Assembly: GCA_031763025.1 (NCBI GenBank)
Contig: JASSKH010000032.1
Location: 1,133,001 to 1,197,000, forward strand
Origin: Macrocystis pyrifera
Lineage: Eukaryota > Sar > Phaeophyceae > Laminariales > Laminariaceae
Direction of reading: 5' to 3'
Length of the DNA stretch: 64,000 nt
In this document: piece after piece, positions 60,101 to 63,935 of the stretch
Position numbering within the stretch: the stretch's first letter is position 1
Layout: every line of letters starts with the position of its first letter
Program-made: the position numbers and the translations under genes
The notes under the pieces: model-generated
What the model was told of the DNA's origin: nothing
The model's database searches: none
The model's input: only the letters and a program-made list of their open reading frames with translations

Positions 60101-63100
60101 CGGGTAGGATGCTGCTGCGCCCCGCGCCTGTACCACTCCTTCTATTCTGTAACTCGGCAGACGCATATGTATCGGATCATCTCTCAATCACGCAGTGGGT
60201 GTTGCTGCAATCGTCGACGTGCATCGTCAATTTTCGATTACGAGCTCCCAATAGGGGTGTAACGAAGGTGTCCTGTACCTCAACCACGAAGCCAATCATG
60301 CAGAGGCTCTCGCTCTAGTCTCTCGAGGTGGCCTGTATTGCAATCCAATCAACATGCCAACAGCCACTCAACCATCCAATCAGGTACCTTCGCGGTGGGC
60401 TCCTCGACGCTTTCCTTGATGGGGATGGGCACCCTGTTCGCCAACCGACCCAGCTCAAGCTTCTCCTCGTCCTTCACCACGATGTGTGAGAACTCTCCGG
60501 ACAGCGAGAACAGCCTGCGTTGGGGTTTGCAGTCGTATCGAGGCGGGCGTACATGCCATTAAAAAAAAAGGGACGGGTTAAGCGATAGAGCCAAAGTTAT
60601 GGCTTGCAAGCAAGAAACAACTTAAAACATAAGACCATAAATATCGAGCTTGCACCCATCCAATCACAGCTATCAGTTTTATTACGAGTTGCACAATGGC
60701 CGTGATTGGCCAGAATGCACGTTACTACTACCGCTGCGCACAGAGTGCACTGAGCGTGCGACGAGTACAACAGGCAGGCTGCTAAACATCGCTGCGACCG
60801 TGCCGCCCAGTAGCAGGAGCAGGCGACACCGTGCGGGTGAGGTGGCACACCCGCGGTGAATTATGGCTACTTGCATGTACGTATCGGAGCCTACGATGCA
60901 TCACCGAGGATAGATAGGTAGAGCTGAGGATGCCGGCGCATATAAGTCATCCCGACTCCCGGCCATACCCACCATGATGACCAACCGCCACCAGACAAGC
61001 TACTCCTCCTCTGCTGTTATGTTGCAGCAGCAGCAATGCAATTTCACAGCCAGTCGAGAGGACCGCAGTACGCACGTGCCTTCGGTCGTCACCGATTGCC
61101 TACACTCCCACCAACCACGCATCGCCGTCTCAGCTGTTAGGCCTGCGCTGTTGGCATATTTTTTGCTACCACCGATGTACTGTAAGTTAATGTGTAATAC
61201 GCTGCTGCTGCCTGCTGCTGCCGCAGTGCAGCAGCGTAATTTCCACACCCAGCCGACAGGGCAGCAGCAGGAGCAAGTTCCTGTTGTTCCTGTTCCTGTT
61301 CCTGTTATCATCGCTTCTGCCTACATCACGCACTTTGCTGTGTACCTCGTATGCCTCTTGCTGCGCAAAGAAGCACTACGTACCAGTCAGTCCGTGAATA
61401 AAACAACCGCTTGTTTAACATAATGGATAATCAAACGTTTTGCAATTTGGGACACATCGACACAAGAAAAAAGGGTTCGAAAAGCTCTCAACATTTCGCA
61501 TTGACGTAGTGGACCCAAAAGTTGTGGCACAGCAGCAGGGCGTCCCCTGCAACCAACCGAGAGGGCAACAGCATTGTTAATTGTAGCAGTATACCTCCTG
61601 CGGTCGTCTTGTGCCTCTACAACACACACTGCCTATATATTGATGTGCAAAAAGTTGCTGAGTACACCGTACAAAGGTGGACCGAAACGCCTCAAAACCT
61701 TTCAATTCACTATAACGTACCCCATCCCCGAGATGTGAAACTCAAATCAACATAAAAACGACACGTATTCTATATACGTGGAACTGTGGCGAGCGTGAGT
61801 CTTAATTTAAACCTAATCATTTCGCCGGAGGATATTGATTTTCTTTTTTGAGAACAAACAAAAATATTAAAGGAGAGAACAGTCAGGGTTCAGACAGGGT
61901 TCGGGATTCAAACAGCATACCAACCAACTCGCCAAAACGATCAAGCAGCCAATAACTATATTCAATAAATCAACCAACCCACGCACTAATCAACCAACCA
62001 ACCACCCCACCTGAATATCTCGATGTCGCTCATTGTCGGCTTGAGGTACTCGTTGTAGCGCGCCATCGTCTGGTGCGTGACGTAGAAGTAGCTGGCCACC
62101 CTTCCGAGGGCTGTGGGTTGAAACGTTCCTCCGCTCCTGTCGTACTTGATGAGGTTCGTCTTGTCCAGGATGGAAGCCGCTGTGTGGACCTGCAATATCA
62201 CATCGACACATTGAAATATTGGACTTCAATACCTGGTATTACTTAGTGTTCGATATCGTATCGAAAGTTCGCTATATCGTAATATCGGATTCCGATATAA
62301 CTTAAGTGTTGGATATCGTATAGAAATTTTCGATATACCGGGAAATCGACATTCGATTATACTAAGTGTTGGATGTAGTATCGAATTTTTCGATGTATCA
62401 GAATATCGAACTTCGATATTACTTCGTGTTGGATATTGTATGGAAAAATTCAATATATCGGAGTGTAAAACTTCGATATTACTTCGTGTTGGATATCGTA
62501 TCGTTTTTTGCGACATACAGGAATAGCGAACCTTGATATATAGCAGTGTTGGATATGGTATCGAAGGTTTCGATAAGAAGGTTTCGACATGTCGGAGTAT
62601 TGAACTTTGACATACAGTAGTGCTGGATATCGCACCGATTTTTCTTCATATATCGGGATATCGAACTTCGACATTAGTGTTGAAAAAAAGTGGGGGGGAC
62701 AGGGTGAGAAAAAACAAACATTTACATTTGTTTATCCGAAGAAACACTCACGGACTCCCCTAGACAGCATTGCAACAGTTTGATTTTCATGGAAGTAGAA
62801 GAAAAAAAAGAGGGGGGGAAGGAAAAAAAGGGAAAAAATATTATACCATAGAAGCAAAAAAAAAGGAGAAAAACAGGGGGGCACGGGGGAGGAGAGGGGT
62901 CCAGAGGATCAAGACTTTGAACTTTCACAGATACTCTGAACACTCACCAAGTCCACCCTGAACTGAAGCAGGACGGGGTCCGTATCGAGCTGGTCGTGCG
63001 GCACAGAGTAGACCGCGGGGTTCTGAAGCATCCTCACGTACAGGTACGTGTAGCCCAACCACTGGGCGGCGTCCGCCACGCTCTGAACGGTGCCCTGCAC

Positions 63101-63139
63101 GATCTCGGCATTGAGGTTGTCAGCGAGCTTCACCACGTA
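31754..63139 (-). CDS. BRR2: BRR2 (SNRNP200) spliceosomal RNA helicase, 3' two-thirds, 24 exons
   Basis: BRR2 unwinds the U4/U6 duplex during spliceosome activation as part of the U5 snRNP in the nucleus. The readable part runs from the winged helix of the first helicase cassette, through the first Sec63 unit, to the complete second cassette (RecA1, RecA2, winged helix, second Sec63 unit) and an acidic C-terminus. Visible signatures are [15 protein letters not shown] and FNPIQTQ before the second cassette, Walker A APTGSGKT (partial-protein residues about 459-466), motif II DELH (about 563-566), SAS motif III (about 600-602) and [11 protein letters not shown]. Human and plant BRR2 proteins are about 2100-2200 residues, so roughly the first 800 residues lie past position 64000. 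Coding exons are joined at complement(62948..63139, 62011..62189, 60388..60514, 59306..59493, 58929..59021, 58043..58226, 57326..57507, 55973..56156, 54207..54356, 50046..50231, 49399..49512, 47782..47995, 46944..47212, 45916..46067, 40410..40548, 39811..39957, 38586..38749, 37268..37373, 36680..36787, 35528..35704, 34905..34997, 34163..34327, 33509..33655, 31754..31876). Motif VI of the second cassette is degenerate (HMTGLASR), as in other BRR2 proteins whose C-terminal cassette is catalytically inactive. The paralogue ASCC3/Slh1 is excluded by the BRR2-specific [11 protein letters not shown] and RRWKQRKNV blocks. Confidence 0.96.
33047..33300 (-). repeat. GATC-rich dispersed repeat in BRR2 intron
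   Basis: A run of AGATCATCTACAT-type units is followed by GTGCAGGATCTGCATAGTGC, CCCACCCGGCAACATGAGCT and GGATCTAGATCAC. It is the reverse complement of the copies at 36235 and 39437. Confidence 0.7.
33509..33655 (-). CDS. BRR2: BRR2 visible exon 23: C-terminal Ig-like domain
   Basis: The exon has 49 codons: [39 protein letters not shown], ending AAPDE. The acceptor is CGCAG and the donor GTAGGT. WWVVVGD and KRVTLQ are hallmark residues of the BRR2 C-terminus. Confidence 0.95.
34063..34123. repeat. CCCCAA repeat in BRR2 intron
   Basis: About eight CCCCAA/CCCAAC units on the plus strand, 36 bp beyond the donor end of exon 22. They resemble a ciliate-type telomere unit but are internal. Confidence 0.85.
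34163..34327 (-). CDS. BRR2: BRR2 visible exon 22: start of C-terminal Ig-like domain
   Basis: The exon has 55 codons. [29 protein letters not shown] and an acidic stretch [12 protein letters not shown]. The ATG here is internal, not a start. The acceptor is ATCAG and the donor GTGACC. A stop two codons past the donor confirms that the exon must end there. Confidence 0.92.
34405..34490. repeat. GACCC pentamer repeat with TTCACGGGTC edge
   Basis: About ten GACCC units in tandem, then CGCGAGTGTTGACCCGACCC and GTGAACAGCC. The same pieces (TTCACGGGTC, GTCGGGTC runs) occur at 45575-45735 and 48555-48700, also in BRR2 introns. Confidence 0.8.
34905..34997 (-). CDS. BRR2: BRR2 visible exon 21: helix-loop-helix
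   Basis: The exon has 31 codons. [20 protein letters not shown] and [11 protein letters not shown] match the human RC...GVES.FDIMEMEDEER block. The acceptor is TTCAG and the donor GTCAGC. Confidence 0.93.
35385..35500. repeat. AAGCAAGCGACC-type minisatellite
   Basis: Imperfect 12-bp units within the BRR2 intron next to exon 20. Confidence 0.75.
35528..35704 (-). CDS. BRR2: BRR2 visible exon 20
   Basis: The exon has 59 codons in phase 0. [35 protein letters not shown] and [13 protein letters not shown] match the most conserved part of the second ratchet. The acceptor is CTCAG and the donor GTGAGG. Confidence 0.96.
35705..36005. repeat. TTGATT-rich degenerate simple repeat
   Basis: TTGGTTGAT/TTGATTGAT units fill the start of the intron upstream of exon 20. 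Confidence 0.7.
36235..36450 (+). repeat. GATC-rich dispersed repeat in BRR2 intron
   Basis: CATCATGATCTAGATACTTC, GATCTAGCTCATGTTGCCGG, CTGCCTGATCTAGGAGATAT and CGGCAGGTCGGGATCTAGAT. It is closely collinear with 39437-39650 and 45255-45475. Confidence 0.75.
36680..36787 (-). CDS. BRR2: BRR2 visible exon 19
   Basis: The exon has 36 codons in phase 0: [36 protein letters not shown]. The acceptor is CTAAG and the donor GTGCGG. Joining to exon 20 keeps the same spacing as the human block ending in RLIQ, which excludes the in-frame run-on past the donor. Confidence 0.92.
37268..37373 (-). CDS. BRR2: BRR2 visible exon 18: ratchet helices of second Sec63 unit
   Basis: The exon has one base plus 35 codons. 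It completes Arg, then [20 protein letters not shown] and [12 protein letters not shown]. The acceptor is GGCAG and the donor GTGCGA. The length agrees with the human and plant proteins. Confidence 0.93.
37420..37945 (-). mobile_element. C-tailed ~500-bp non-coding element in BRR2 intron
   Basis: Reverse-complement copy of 15355-15860. A G run at 37421-37434 (its tail), CATGCATGGCC, CGTCGGGTTTTCACCGACC, CCACTCCAGAGACAGCAATG, CTTACCATAAAC, TGCAGTATCGTTGCCAACCG. An A18 run at 37839-37856 corresponds to a T-rich point in the other copy. Confidence 0.78.
38228..38319. repeat. Double-hairpin foldback, possibly piggyBac-like end
   Basis: Arms GTCCCGTCTTGGGGACAAAC (38247-38266) and GTTTGTCCCGAAAACGGGAC (38284-38303) are inverted to each other, and each is itself a hairpin. 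The outer ends are CCTTTTAG and CTAAAAGGG, the latter followed directly by TTAA. A CCC..TTTTA terminus at TTAA fits piggyBac-type elements, but the left TTAA is not adjacent. Confidence 0.55.
38586..38749 (-). CDS. BRR2: BRR2 visible exon 17: second Sec63 unit start
   Basis: It reads [36 protein letters not shown] and TAKTKL, ending in two bases of an Arg codon before GTCAGT. The acceptor is TACAG. The upstream intron begins within 70 bp with a ~33-bp GTGTACGG/CCGTACAC minisatellite. Confidence 0.96.
38812..38937. repeat. ~33-bp minisatellite beside BRR2 exon 17
   Basis: Units of CGTGTACGGC..ACACCGTACACACGGA repeated about four times. Each unit contains the inverted pair GTGTACGG/CCGTACAC. 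Confidence 0.85.
39437..39650 (+). repeat. GATC-rich dispersed repeat in BRR2 intron
   Basis: TTCATGATCTAGATCTTTCA, GATCTAGCTCATGTTGCCGG, CAGATCCTGCACAACC, CGGCAGGTGAGGAACTAG, then AGATAGATCATGATCTGTC. Confidence 0.75.
39811..39957 (-). CDS. BRR2: BRR2 visible exon 16: second winged helix
   Basis: The exon has 49 codons in phase 0. [33 protein letters not shown] and [12 protein letters not shown] are almost identical in order to human and plant BRR2. The acceptor is CGTAG and the donor GTAAGC. Confidence 0.97.
40410..40548 (-). CDS. BRR2: BRR2 visible exon 15: start of second winged helix
   Basis: It completes the split Arg codon, then reads [39 protein letters not shown] and EHMNAE. The acceptor is TTCAG and the donor GTTAGC. 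It is separated from exon 14 by the largest intron in the window (5367 bp). Confidence 0.95.
40941..41005 (-). repeat. Foldback element, second copy, in BRR2 intron
   Basis: CTTCCTTGGAAAACCAAGAA hairpin followed by CTCGCGCTTCGCGCTTGCGC. It is related in reverse orientation to 11440-11540, including the neighbouring GCGCG hairpin and the GTCATTG/CTCATTA edge. Confidence 0.6.
41395..41760. repeat. Imperfect tandem repeat, ~130 bp units
   Basis: ATACGACGGT, AATCGACAGAC, CATGTCTGTACCACACAGAG recur at about 41413-41480, 41585-41650 and 41690-41750. Confidence 0.7.
42122..42226 (-). repeat. 105-bp MITE in BRR2 intron
   Basis: TTACGGGGGTCCATAGTTAA and its complementary arm, TA on both sides, internal GGTTTTTATGTATACC. 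Confidence 0.92.
42980..43275. repeat. Tandem repeat, ~118 bp units
   Basis: GCTCTTGTGCACTTGACGCT, CATCGCTCGTCATATAAGAG and ATCCCCAACAAGCGTTTTGG occur twice with small changes (about 43071 and 43188), with a third partial unit to the left. Confidence 0.8.
45255..45475 (+). repeat. GATC-rich dispersed repeat in BRR2 intron
   Basis: CAAGGTCTAAATCTTTTCAG, CGATCTAGCTCCACC, CACGTGTGAACCGCGTAATC, ACACAGATCCTTCC and GGCAGGCTGGGATCCAG. A diverged member of the family. Confidence 0.65.
45575..45735. repeat. GGGTC-rich repeat with TTCACGGGTC edge
   Basis: CTCTTCACGGGTCGTGACCC, GGATCGGGTCGGGTCGAG and CCCGACCCAATACGACC. Related to 34405-34490 and 48555-48700. Confidence 0.75.
45780..45858 (+). mobile_element. 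LINE 3'-terminal fragment in BRR2 intron
   Basis: GTGGTCAATGGTCAAATGAC, TAAGGCAAGCTACAAACGAG and TACGCCCCCTCCCC match the end of the LINE at 19100-19160, including the GAGTACGCC terminus and a short C-rich tail. Confidence 0.8.
45916..46067 (-). CDS. BRR2: BRR2 visible exon 14: motifs V and VI (degenerate)
   Basis: It reads [46 protein letters not shown]. The motif VI position (QMxGRAGR in active Ski2-like helicases) is HMTGLASR across the junction. This agrees with an inactive C-terminal cassette. The acceptor is GAAG, which lacks a pyrimidine before AG and is weaker than its neighbours. The donor is GTACTG. Confidence 0.9.
46526..46576. repeat. CAG trinucleotide repeat (about 15 units)
   Basis: Uninterrupted CAG run in the BRR2 intron between exons 13 and 14. 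Non-coding there. Confidence 0.95.
46944..47212 (-). CDS. BRR2: BRR2 visible exon 13: RecA2 of cassette 2
   Basis: At 269 bases this is the longest visible exon. [12 protein letters not shown] is the conserved RecA2 entry (motif IV region), followed by [24 protein letters not shown] and YRDGIIK. The donor is GTGGGA, whose intron side continues as a GGGA repeat. The acceptor is CACAG. Confidence 0.94.
47430..47640. repeat. CAGCAGTAGCTC minisatellite
   Basis: About twelve imperfect 12-bp units in the intron between exons 12 and 13. Confidence 0.85.
47782..47995 (-). CDS. BRR2: BRR2 visible exon 12: motif III and start of RecA2
   Basis: It begins [22 protein letters not shown] occupies the position of the SAT motif III, as in cassette 2 of other BRR2 proteins. 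[15 protein letters not shown] and [14 protein letters not shown] follow. It ends with one base of an Ala codon. The acceptor is AACAG and the donor GTACGT. Confidence 0.95.
48126..48158. repeat. CAA repeat
   Basis: About ten CAA units in the intron between exons 11 and 12. A similar run occurs at 32198-32245. Confidence 0.9.
48555..48700. repeat. GGGTC-rich repeat with TTCACGGGTC edge
   Basis: GTTGTTCACGGGTCAAGTC, GCGGGTCGGGTCGGGTC and CCTGGCCCGACCCGTGAG, then TCATGACCCGTCAAGA. Third member of the intronic group. Confidence 0.75.
49399..49512 (-). CDS. BRR2: BRR2 visible exon 11: motif II (DELH)
   Basis: The exon has 38 codons in phase 0. [19 protein letters not shown] holds the DExH-box motif II as DELH. 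It continues [16 protein letters not shown]. The acceptor is GGCAG and the donor GTGGGT. Confidence 0.96.
50046..50231 (-). CDS. BRR2: BRR2 visible exon 10: RecA1 of cassette 2
   Basis: I chose acceptor CCTAG at 50232-50233 because the resulting IASLRFRDW restores the nine residues expected between the preceding A-E and D-W. A competing TTCAG acceptor 21 bp downstream would delete them. The exon reads on to [18 protein letters not shown] and [15 protein letters not shown]. The donor is GTGAGA. Confidence 0.92.
50297..50500 (-). mobile_element. C-tailed element, 3' part, tandem copy 1
   Basis: A G run then TGTACTCGATAGG, CATGCATGGCCGTAGTCGTA, GGGACGGAGCATGTCGGG, GACCAGGCAGACATTGCC, GGTGTCCGGCGAGTCG, ending in ACTGCATCCTACTAAGG. 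A second copy follows within 60 bp. Confidence 0.8.
50555..50800 (-). mobile_element. C-tailed element, 3' part, tandem copy 2
   Basis: GGTGTACTCACGCCATGCAT, GAGCATGTCGGGTTTTCACC, GCGAAGCGCCGTGAGGTGTC, then ACCGCTTGTGAGGCG and CATATGGATGACAGC. It is longer at the 5' side than copy 1. Confidence 0.8.
51033..51310. repeat. Hairpins and telomere-like patch in BRR2 intron
   Basis: TCCTGCACAAAACTTTGTGCAGGA is a near-perfect inverted repeat at 51057-51080. CCTGACCCTAACCCTAACC lies at 51134-51152. TCCTGCACAAATGTTTCGTG follows at 51278. The telomere-like phrase also occurs at 10808-10858. Confidence 0.6.
53215..53319 (-). repeat. 105-bp MITE in BRR2 intron
   Basis: TTACGGGGGTCCATAGTTAA and its complementary arm, TA on both sides, internal GGTTTTTATGTATACC. 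Confidence 0.92.
53530..53905 (-). repeat. GATC-rich dispersed repeat followed by ACAGATCAT array
   Basis: GTTCCGGATCTGTAGAGTGC, CCCACCCGGCAACATGAGCT, then about twenty ACAGATCAC/ACAGATCAT units to 53905. Open frames here (repeating I-C-M-I) are artefacts. Confidence 0.8.
53940..54206. repeat. ~57-bp minisatellite touching the exon 9 donor
   Basis: GTGGGGATC, AATCAGTGATCTGTCTGA, ATCTTCC and GACCTAGATCCTGAAGTG recur at about 53948, 54004, 54063, 54120 and 54177. The last unit merges into the GTAAGA donor of exon 9 (read on the minus strand). Confidence 0.75.
54207..54356 (-). CDS. BRR2: BRR2 visible exon 9: RecA1 of cassette 2 with Walker A
   Basis: Exactly 50 codons in phase 0. [15 protein letters not shown] leads into APTGSGKT (Walker A, motif I), followed by [11 protein letters not shown] and AVYIAPKAE. 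The acceptor is TTGCAG and the donor GTAAGA. A ~57-bp minisatellite runs up to the donor from the intron side (53940-54206). Confidence 0.97.
54360..54540. repeat. ATCATCACA array and G tract beside exon 9
   Basis: Imperfect ATCATCACA/ATCATAATC units, then a G-rich run at 54506-54535. They lie in the acceptor-side intron of exon 9. Confidence 0.85.
54890..55115. repeat. ~165-bp tandem duplication
   Basis: AAGCTCGCC..AC..AATG..CGAACATTC and TCGTCGGAG..GTAGATGTAT occur at about 54900-54960 and 55062-55115. Confidence 0.65.
55568..55672 (-). repeat. 105-bp MITE in BRR2 intron
   Basis: The left arm TTACGGGGGTCCATAGTTAA is intact. The right arm ends GGACCCGCGTAC with two changes. Flanked by TA. 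Confidence 0.9.
55973..56156 (-). CDS. BRR2: BRR2 visible exon 8: linker into second helicase cassette
   Basis: It contains [31 protein letters not shown] and [15 protein letters not shown] carries the Q-motif-like element that precedes RecA1 of cassette 2. The acceptor is TACAG and the donor GTAGCC. Confidence 0.96.
56215..56745. repeat. GATC-rich degenerate array in BRR2 intron
   Basis: (GATCA)4 at 56220, then GAGGCAGAC..ATC..TGATCTA..GATCTA units spaced about 100-120 bp. Related in words to the dispersed GATC repeat. Confidence 0.65.
56820..57300. repeat. AACC/ACCAACC satellite-like array
   Basis: About 480 bp of CCAACC/CAACCAAC units containing a higher-order duplication of roughly 180 bp (AACAACACACAACAAAC.., ACCGACCAATCAACCAA, CCACCGCACCCAACCAGCC twice). 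Confidence 0.85.
57326..57507 (-). CDS. BRR2: BRR2 visible exon 7: Ig/FN3-like domain of first Sec63 unit
   Basis: It begins VHDYAVLFW after a TTCAG acceptor and contains [19 protein letters not shown] and [13 protein letters not shown]. It ends with two bases of an Arg codon before GTGAGC. The block is diagnostic of BRR2. Confidence 0.95.
57533..57690 (-). mobile_element. LINE 3' fragment next to a G-tailed stub
   Basis: A G run (57533-57551) leads to GTTGTACTCGGCATCATGCA, the first bases of a C-tailed element, then directly GGCGTACTCATTTGCTGCTT, GTTCGACCATTGACCACCC and CATTTGGGCGCTCA, the reverse complement of the LINE end at 19040-19150. Confidence 0.78.
58043..58226 (-). CDS. BRR2: BRR2 visible exon 6: Sec63 helix-loop-helix and Ig-like start
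   Basis: It starts by completing an Arg codon, then [32 protein letters not shown] and [15 protein letters not shown]. The donor is GTTTGC and the acceptor CCCAG. Plant BRR2 has the equivalent ERYYDL at the same junction, which supports the splice join. Confidence 0.94.
58238..58590. repeat. ~115-140-bp tandem repeat in BRR2 intron
   Basis: CCATGAGCGAAGCCATG, GAACGGGGAAAAGGGGGAAG, AAGCACACGTTGTTGAATGG and CGATCTAG recur three times (about 58262, 58380, 58517). Confidence 0.75.
58595..58699 (-). repeat. MITE, moderately diverged, in BRR2 intron
   Basis: TTGCGGGGGACCATAGTTAA at the left and TTACTATGGTCCCCCGTAA at the right. Length is kept at 105 bp and TA flanks are present. Confidence 0.85.
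58929..59021 (-). CDS. BRR2: BRR2 visible exon 5
   Basis: This short 93-base exon has both ends inside Arg codons. It reads [11 protein letters not shown] then [16 protein letters not shown], matching the conserved W..PLRQF block. The acceptor is CCTCAG and the donor GTAACC. The upstream intron holds a 15-bp minisatellite (59062-59185). Confidence 0.93.
59062..59185. repeat. 15-bp minisatellite in BRR2 intron
   Basis: About eight units of AAGAACTCGACAAAT with substitutions. The unit length is a multiple of three, so a repeating N-S-P-N-K frame appears open, but it lies in an intron. Confidence 0.85.
59306..59493 (-). CDS. BRR2: BRR2 visible exon 4: Sec63 ratchet helices
   Basis: The exon begins VNALLQ after a TTTAG acceptor (59494-59495) and contains [29 protein letters not shown] and CKMVER. 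It ends with two bases of an Arg codon before GTAAAA. A degraded copy of its first bases and acceptor lies about 240 bp upstream in the intron (59729-59815). Confidence 0.95.
59729..59815 (-). repeat. Degenerate copy of the exon 4 acceptor edge
   Basis: GGCGTTCACCTCGAGGA, GGCATT..ATAGCAGCATTACGG, TACAGCCAGGTTCCGTGAAC parallels the exon 4 edge at 59485-59556 (GCGTTCACCTAAAGGAGGCA, GTACAGCTAGGTTCCGTGAA). On the minus strand the copy reads VNAVLQP after an AG, versus VNALLQ in the true exon. Confidence 0.75.
60388..60514 (-). CDS. BRR2: BRR2 visible exon 3: Sec63 ratchet helices
   Basis: The exon has one base plus 42 codons. It completes the split Arg codon, then reads LFSLSGEF and [18 protein letters not shown], ending EEPTAK before donor GTACCT. 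The acceptor is CGCAG. The segment matches the first Sec63 domain of BRR2 without gaps. Confidence 0.94.
62011..62189 (-). CDS. BRR2: BRR2 visible exon 2: end of winged helix, start of Sec63 unit
   Basis: It starts at V-H-T-A in phase 0 after a GCAG acceptor and ends with two bases of an Arg codon before [23 protein letters not shown] and [14 protein letters not shown] are nearly collinear with the human and plant proteins. It then enters the ratchet helices with [11 protein letters not shown]. The intron upstream of it carries a 60-bp minisatellite. Confidence 0.94.
62246..62680. repeat. 60-bp minisatellite in BRR2 intron
   Basis: AGTGTT/CGTGTTGGATATCGTATCG starts at 62246, 62306, 62366, 62426, 62486 and 62546, exactly 60 bp apart, with a seventh shifted unit near 62620. 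Each unit has palindrome-rich TCGATAT words. Confidence 0.92.
62948..63139 (-). CDS. BRR2: BRR2 visible exon 1: winged helix of first cassette
   Basis: This exon has 64 codons in phase 0. The acceptor AG is at 63140-63141 and the donor is GTGAGT. It encodes [13 protein letters not shown] and [12 protein letters not shown], the winged-helix segment that follows RecA2 of the first cassette. In other BRR2 proteins the residue before the acceptor is the Q of an ESQ motif, so the next upstream exon must lie beyond position 64000. Degenerate copies of this exon's 5' edge lie immediately upstream (63335-63935). Confidence 0.93.
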
Positions 63140-63194
63140 CTGCTCGGTTTCATAACATCCGGAATGGTGTCAACAAAGTGGGGATAGGGGGAGC

Positions 63195-63230
63195 GCGGGG
63201 GGGGGGGGGGGGGGGGGGGGGGGGAGGAGA
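63195..63230. repeat. G tract
   Basis: About 26 G residues within AGCGCGGGG..GGAGGAGAGG, 56 bp upstream of BRR2 visible exon 1 in transcript direction. Confidence 0.9.
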
Positions 63231-63334
63231 GGGTTATCTTCGCGTACTTCTTGCTCACTAGTGATAGCACCAGGAGTAGTTTTGATAAAACAGAACAAGT
63301 ATCAGCAAGGCTAAGCTAACAACGGGTGGTACCC

Positions 63335-63410
63335 TAAACGATCTCCGCATTAAGGTTGGCGGCGGTATATACTGTTTTGTTCGTGTTCATAACATCCGGA
63401 AGGCGTGAGC
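63335..63410 (-). repeat. Degenerate copy of exon 1 edge, copy A
   Basis: GATCTCCGCATTAAGGTTG and TTCATAACATCCGGAAGGCG match the true edge (GATCTCGGCATTGAGGTTG, TTTCATAACATCCGGAATGG). On the minus strand ANLNAEIV is followed by a stop. Confidence 0.75.
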
Positions 63411-63624
63411 ACAGAGGGGGAAGGGTACTCGATATCACATATGGCCGTAGTCGTACGACTATAGACCCTCGCCTCCCTACAATGCCGGGACGGAGCACGT
63501 CGAGTATTCACCGACCAGGCAGACATTGCTTGCGGTGAGCGCGAAGCGCCGTGAGGTGCTCGGCGAGTCGCATGAAGAGTGAGGTGCATTCTACTAGTAC
63601 CGCTTTTGAGGCGGGCTTTCTTGG

Positions 63625-63628
<4 letters not shown>
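63411..63628 (-). mobile_element. C-tailed element, 3' part
   Basis: AAGGGTACTCGATATC, TATGGCCGTAGTCGTACGAC, GGGACGGAGCACGTCGAG, GACCAGGCAGACATTGCTTG, GCGAAGCGCCGTGAGGTGCT and GTGAGGTGCATTCTACTAG. It sits between two copies of the exon 1 edge. Confidence 0.8.

Positions 63629-63656
<28 letters not shown>
63629..63656. repeat. G tract
   Basis: About 27 G residues following CTTTCTTGGATT. Confidence 0.9.
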
Positions 63657-63657
<1 letters not shown>

Positions 63658-63935
63658 GGGGCAGCGAGCTCCATCATGTACTTCTCACTAATAGCAGTTA
63701 CATCAACCGTAACAGTATGCGGAAGGCATACATAGAAGTGCTCTGCACCATCTCCGCACTAAGGTTGTCGAGCTTCAGCACGTACTGCTCGATTTCATAG
63801 TAGCCGCAAGGCGTGCAGGTAGAGGGGGATAGGGGGAGGGGGGGCTTTCAGCGAGCTTCATCACGTGCAGTTCACAATGATGGTACCCGAAACACAAAAC
63901 ATATTCCGAAAGGCGTGCACGGAGAGGGTACGACG
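63657..63935 (-). repeat. Degenerate copies of exon 1 edge, copies B-D
   Basis: Three further copies: CAGCGAGCTCCATCATGTAC (63662), TTGTCGAGCTTCAGCACGTA (63767) and CAGCGAGCTTCATCACGTGC (63850). They correspond to the true edge CAGCGAGCTTCACCACGTAC at 63121-63140. Minus-strand readings are KYMMELA, QYVLKLDNLSAE and HVMKLAE against [13 protein letters not shown]. Each is followed by a GCGGAAGGC/CGAAAGGCGTGC phrase. Confidence 0.78.

Noticed and set aside
62246-62680. Regularly spaced repeats that could suggest a CRISPR array
   Set aside because: The 60-bp units are contiguous with no repeat/spacer division, and the genome is eukaryotic.
31754-63139. ASCC3/Slh1 or another Ski2-like helicase in place of BRR2
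   Set aside because: [21 protein letters not shown], the SAS motif III, the degenerate motif VI and the acidic C-terminus are specific to BRR2.
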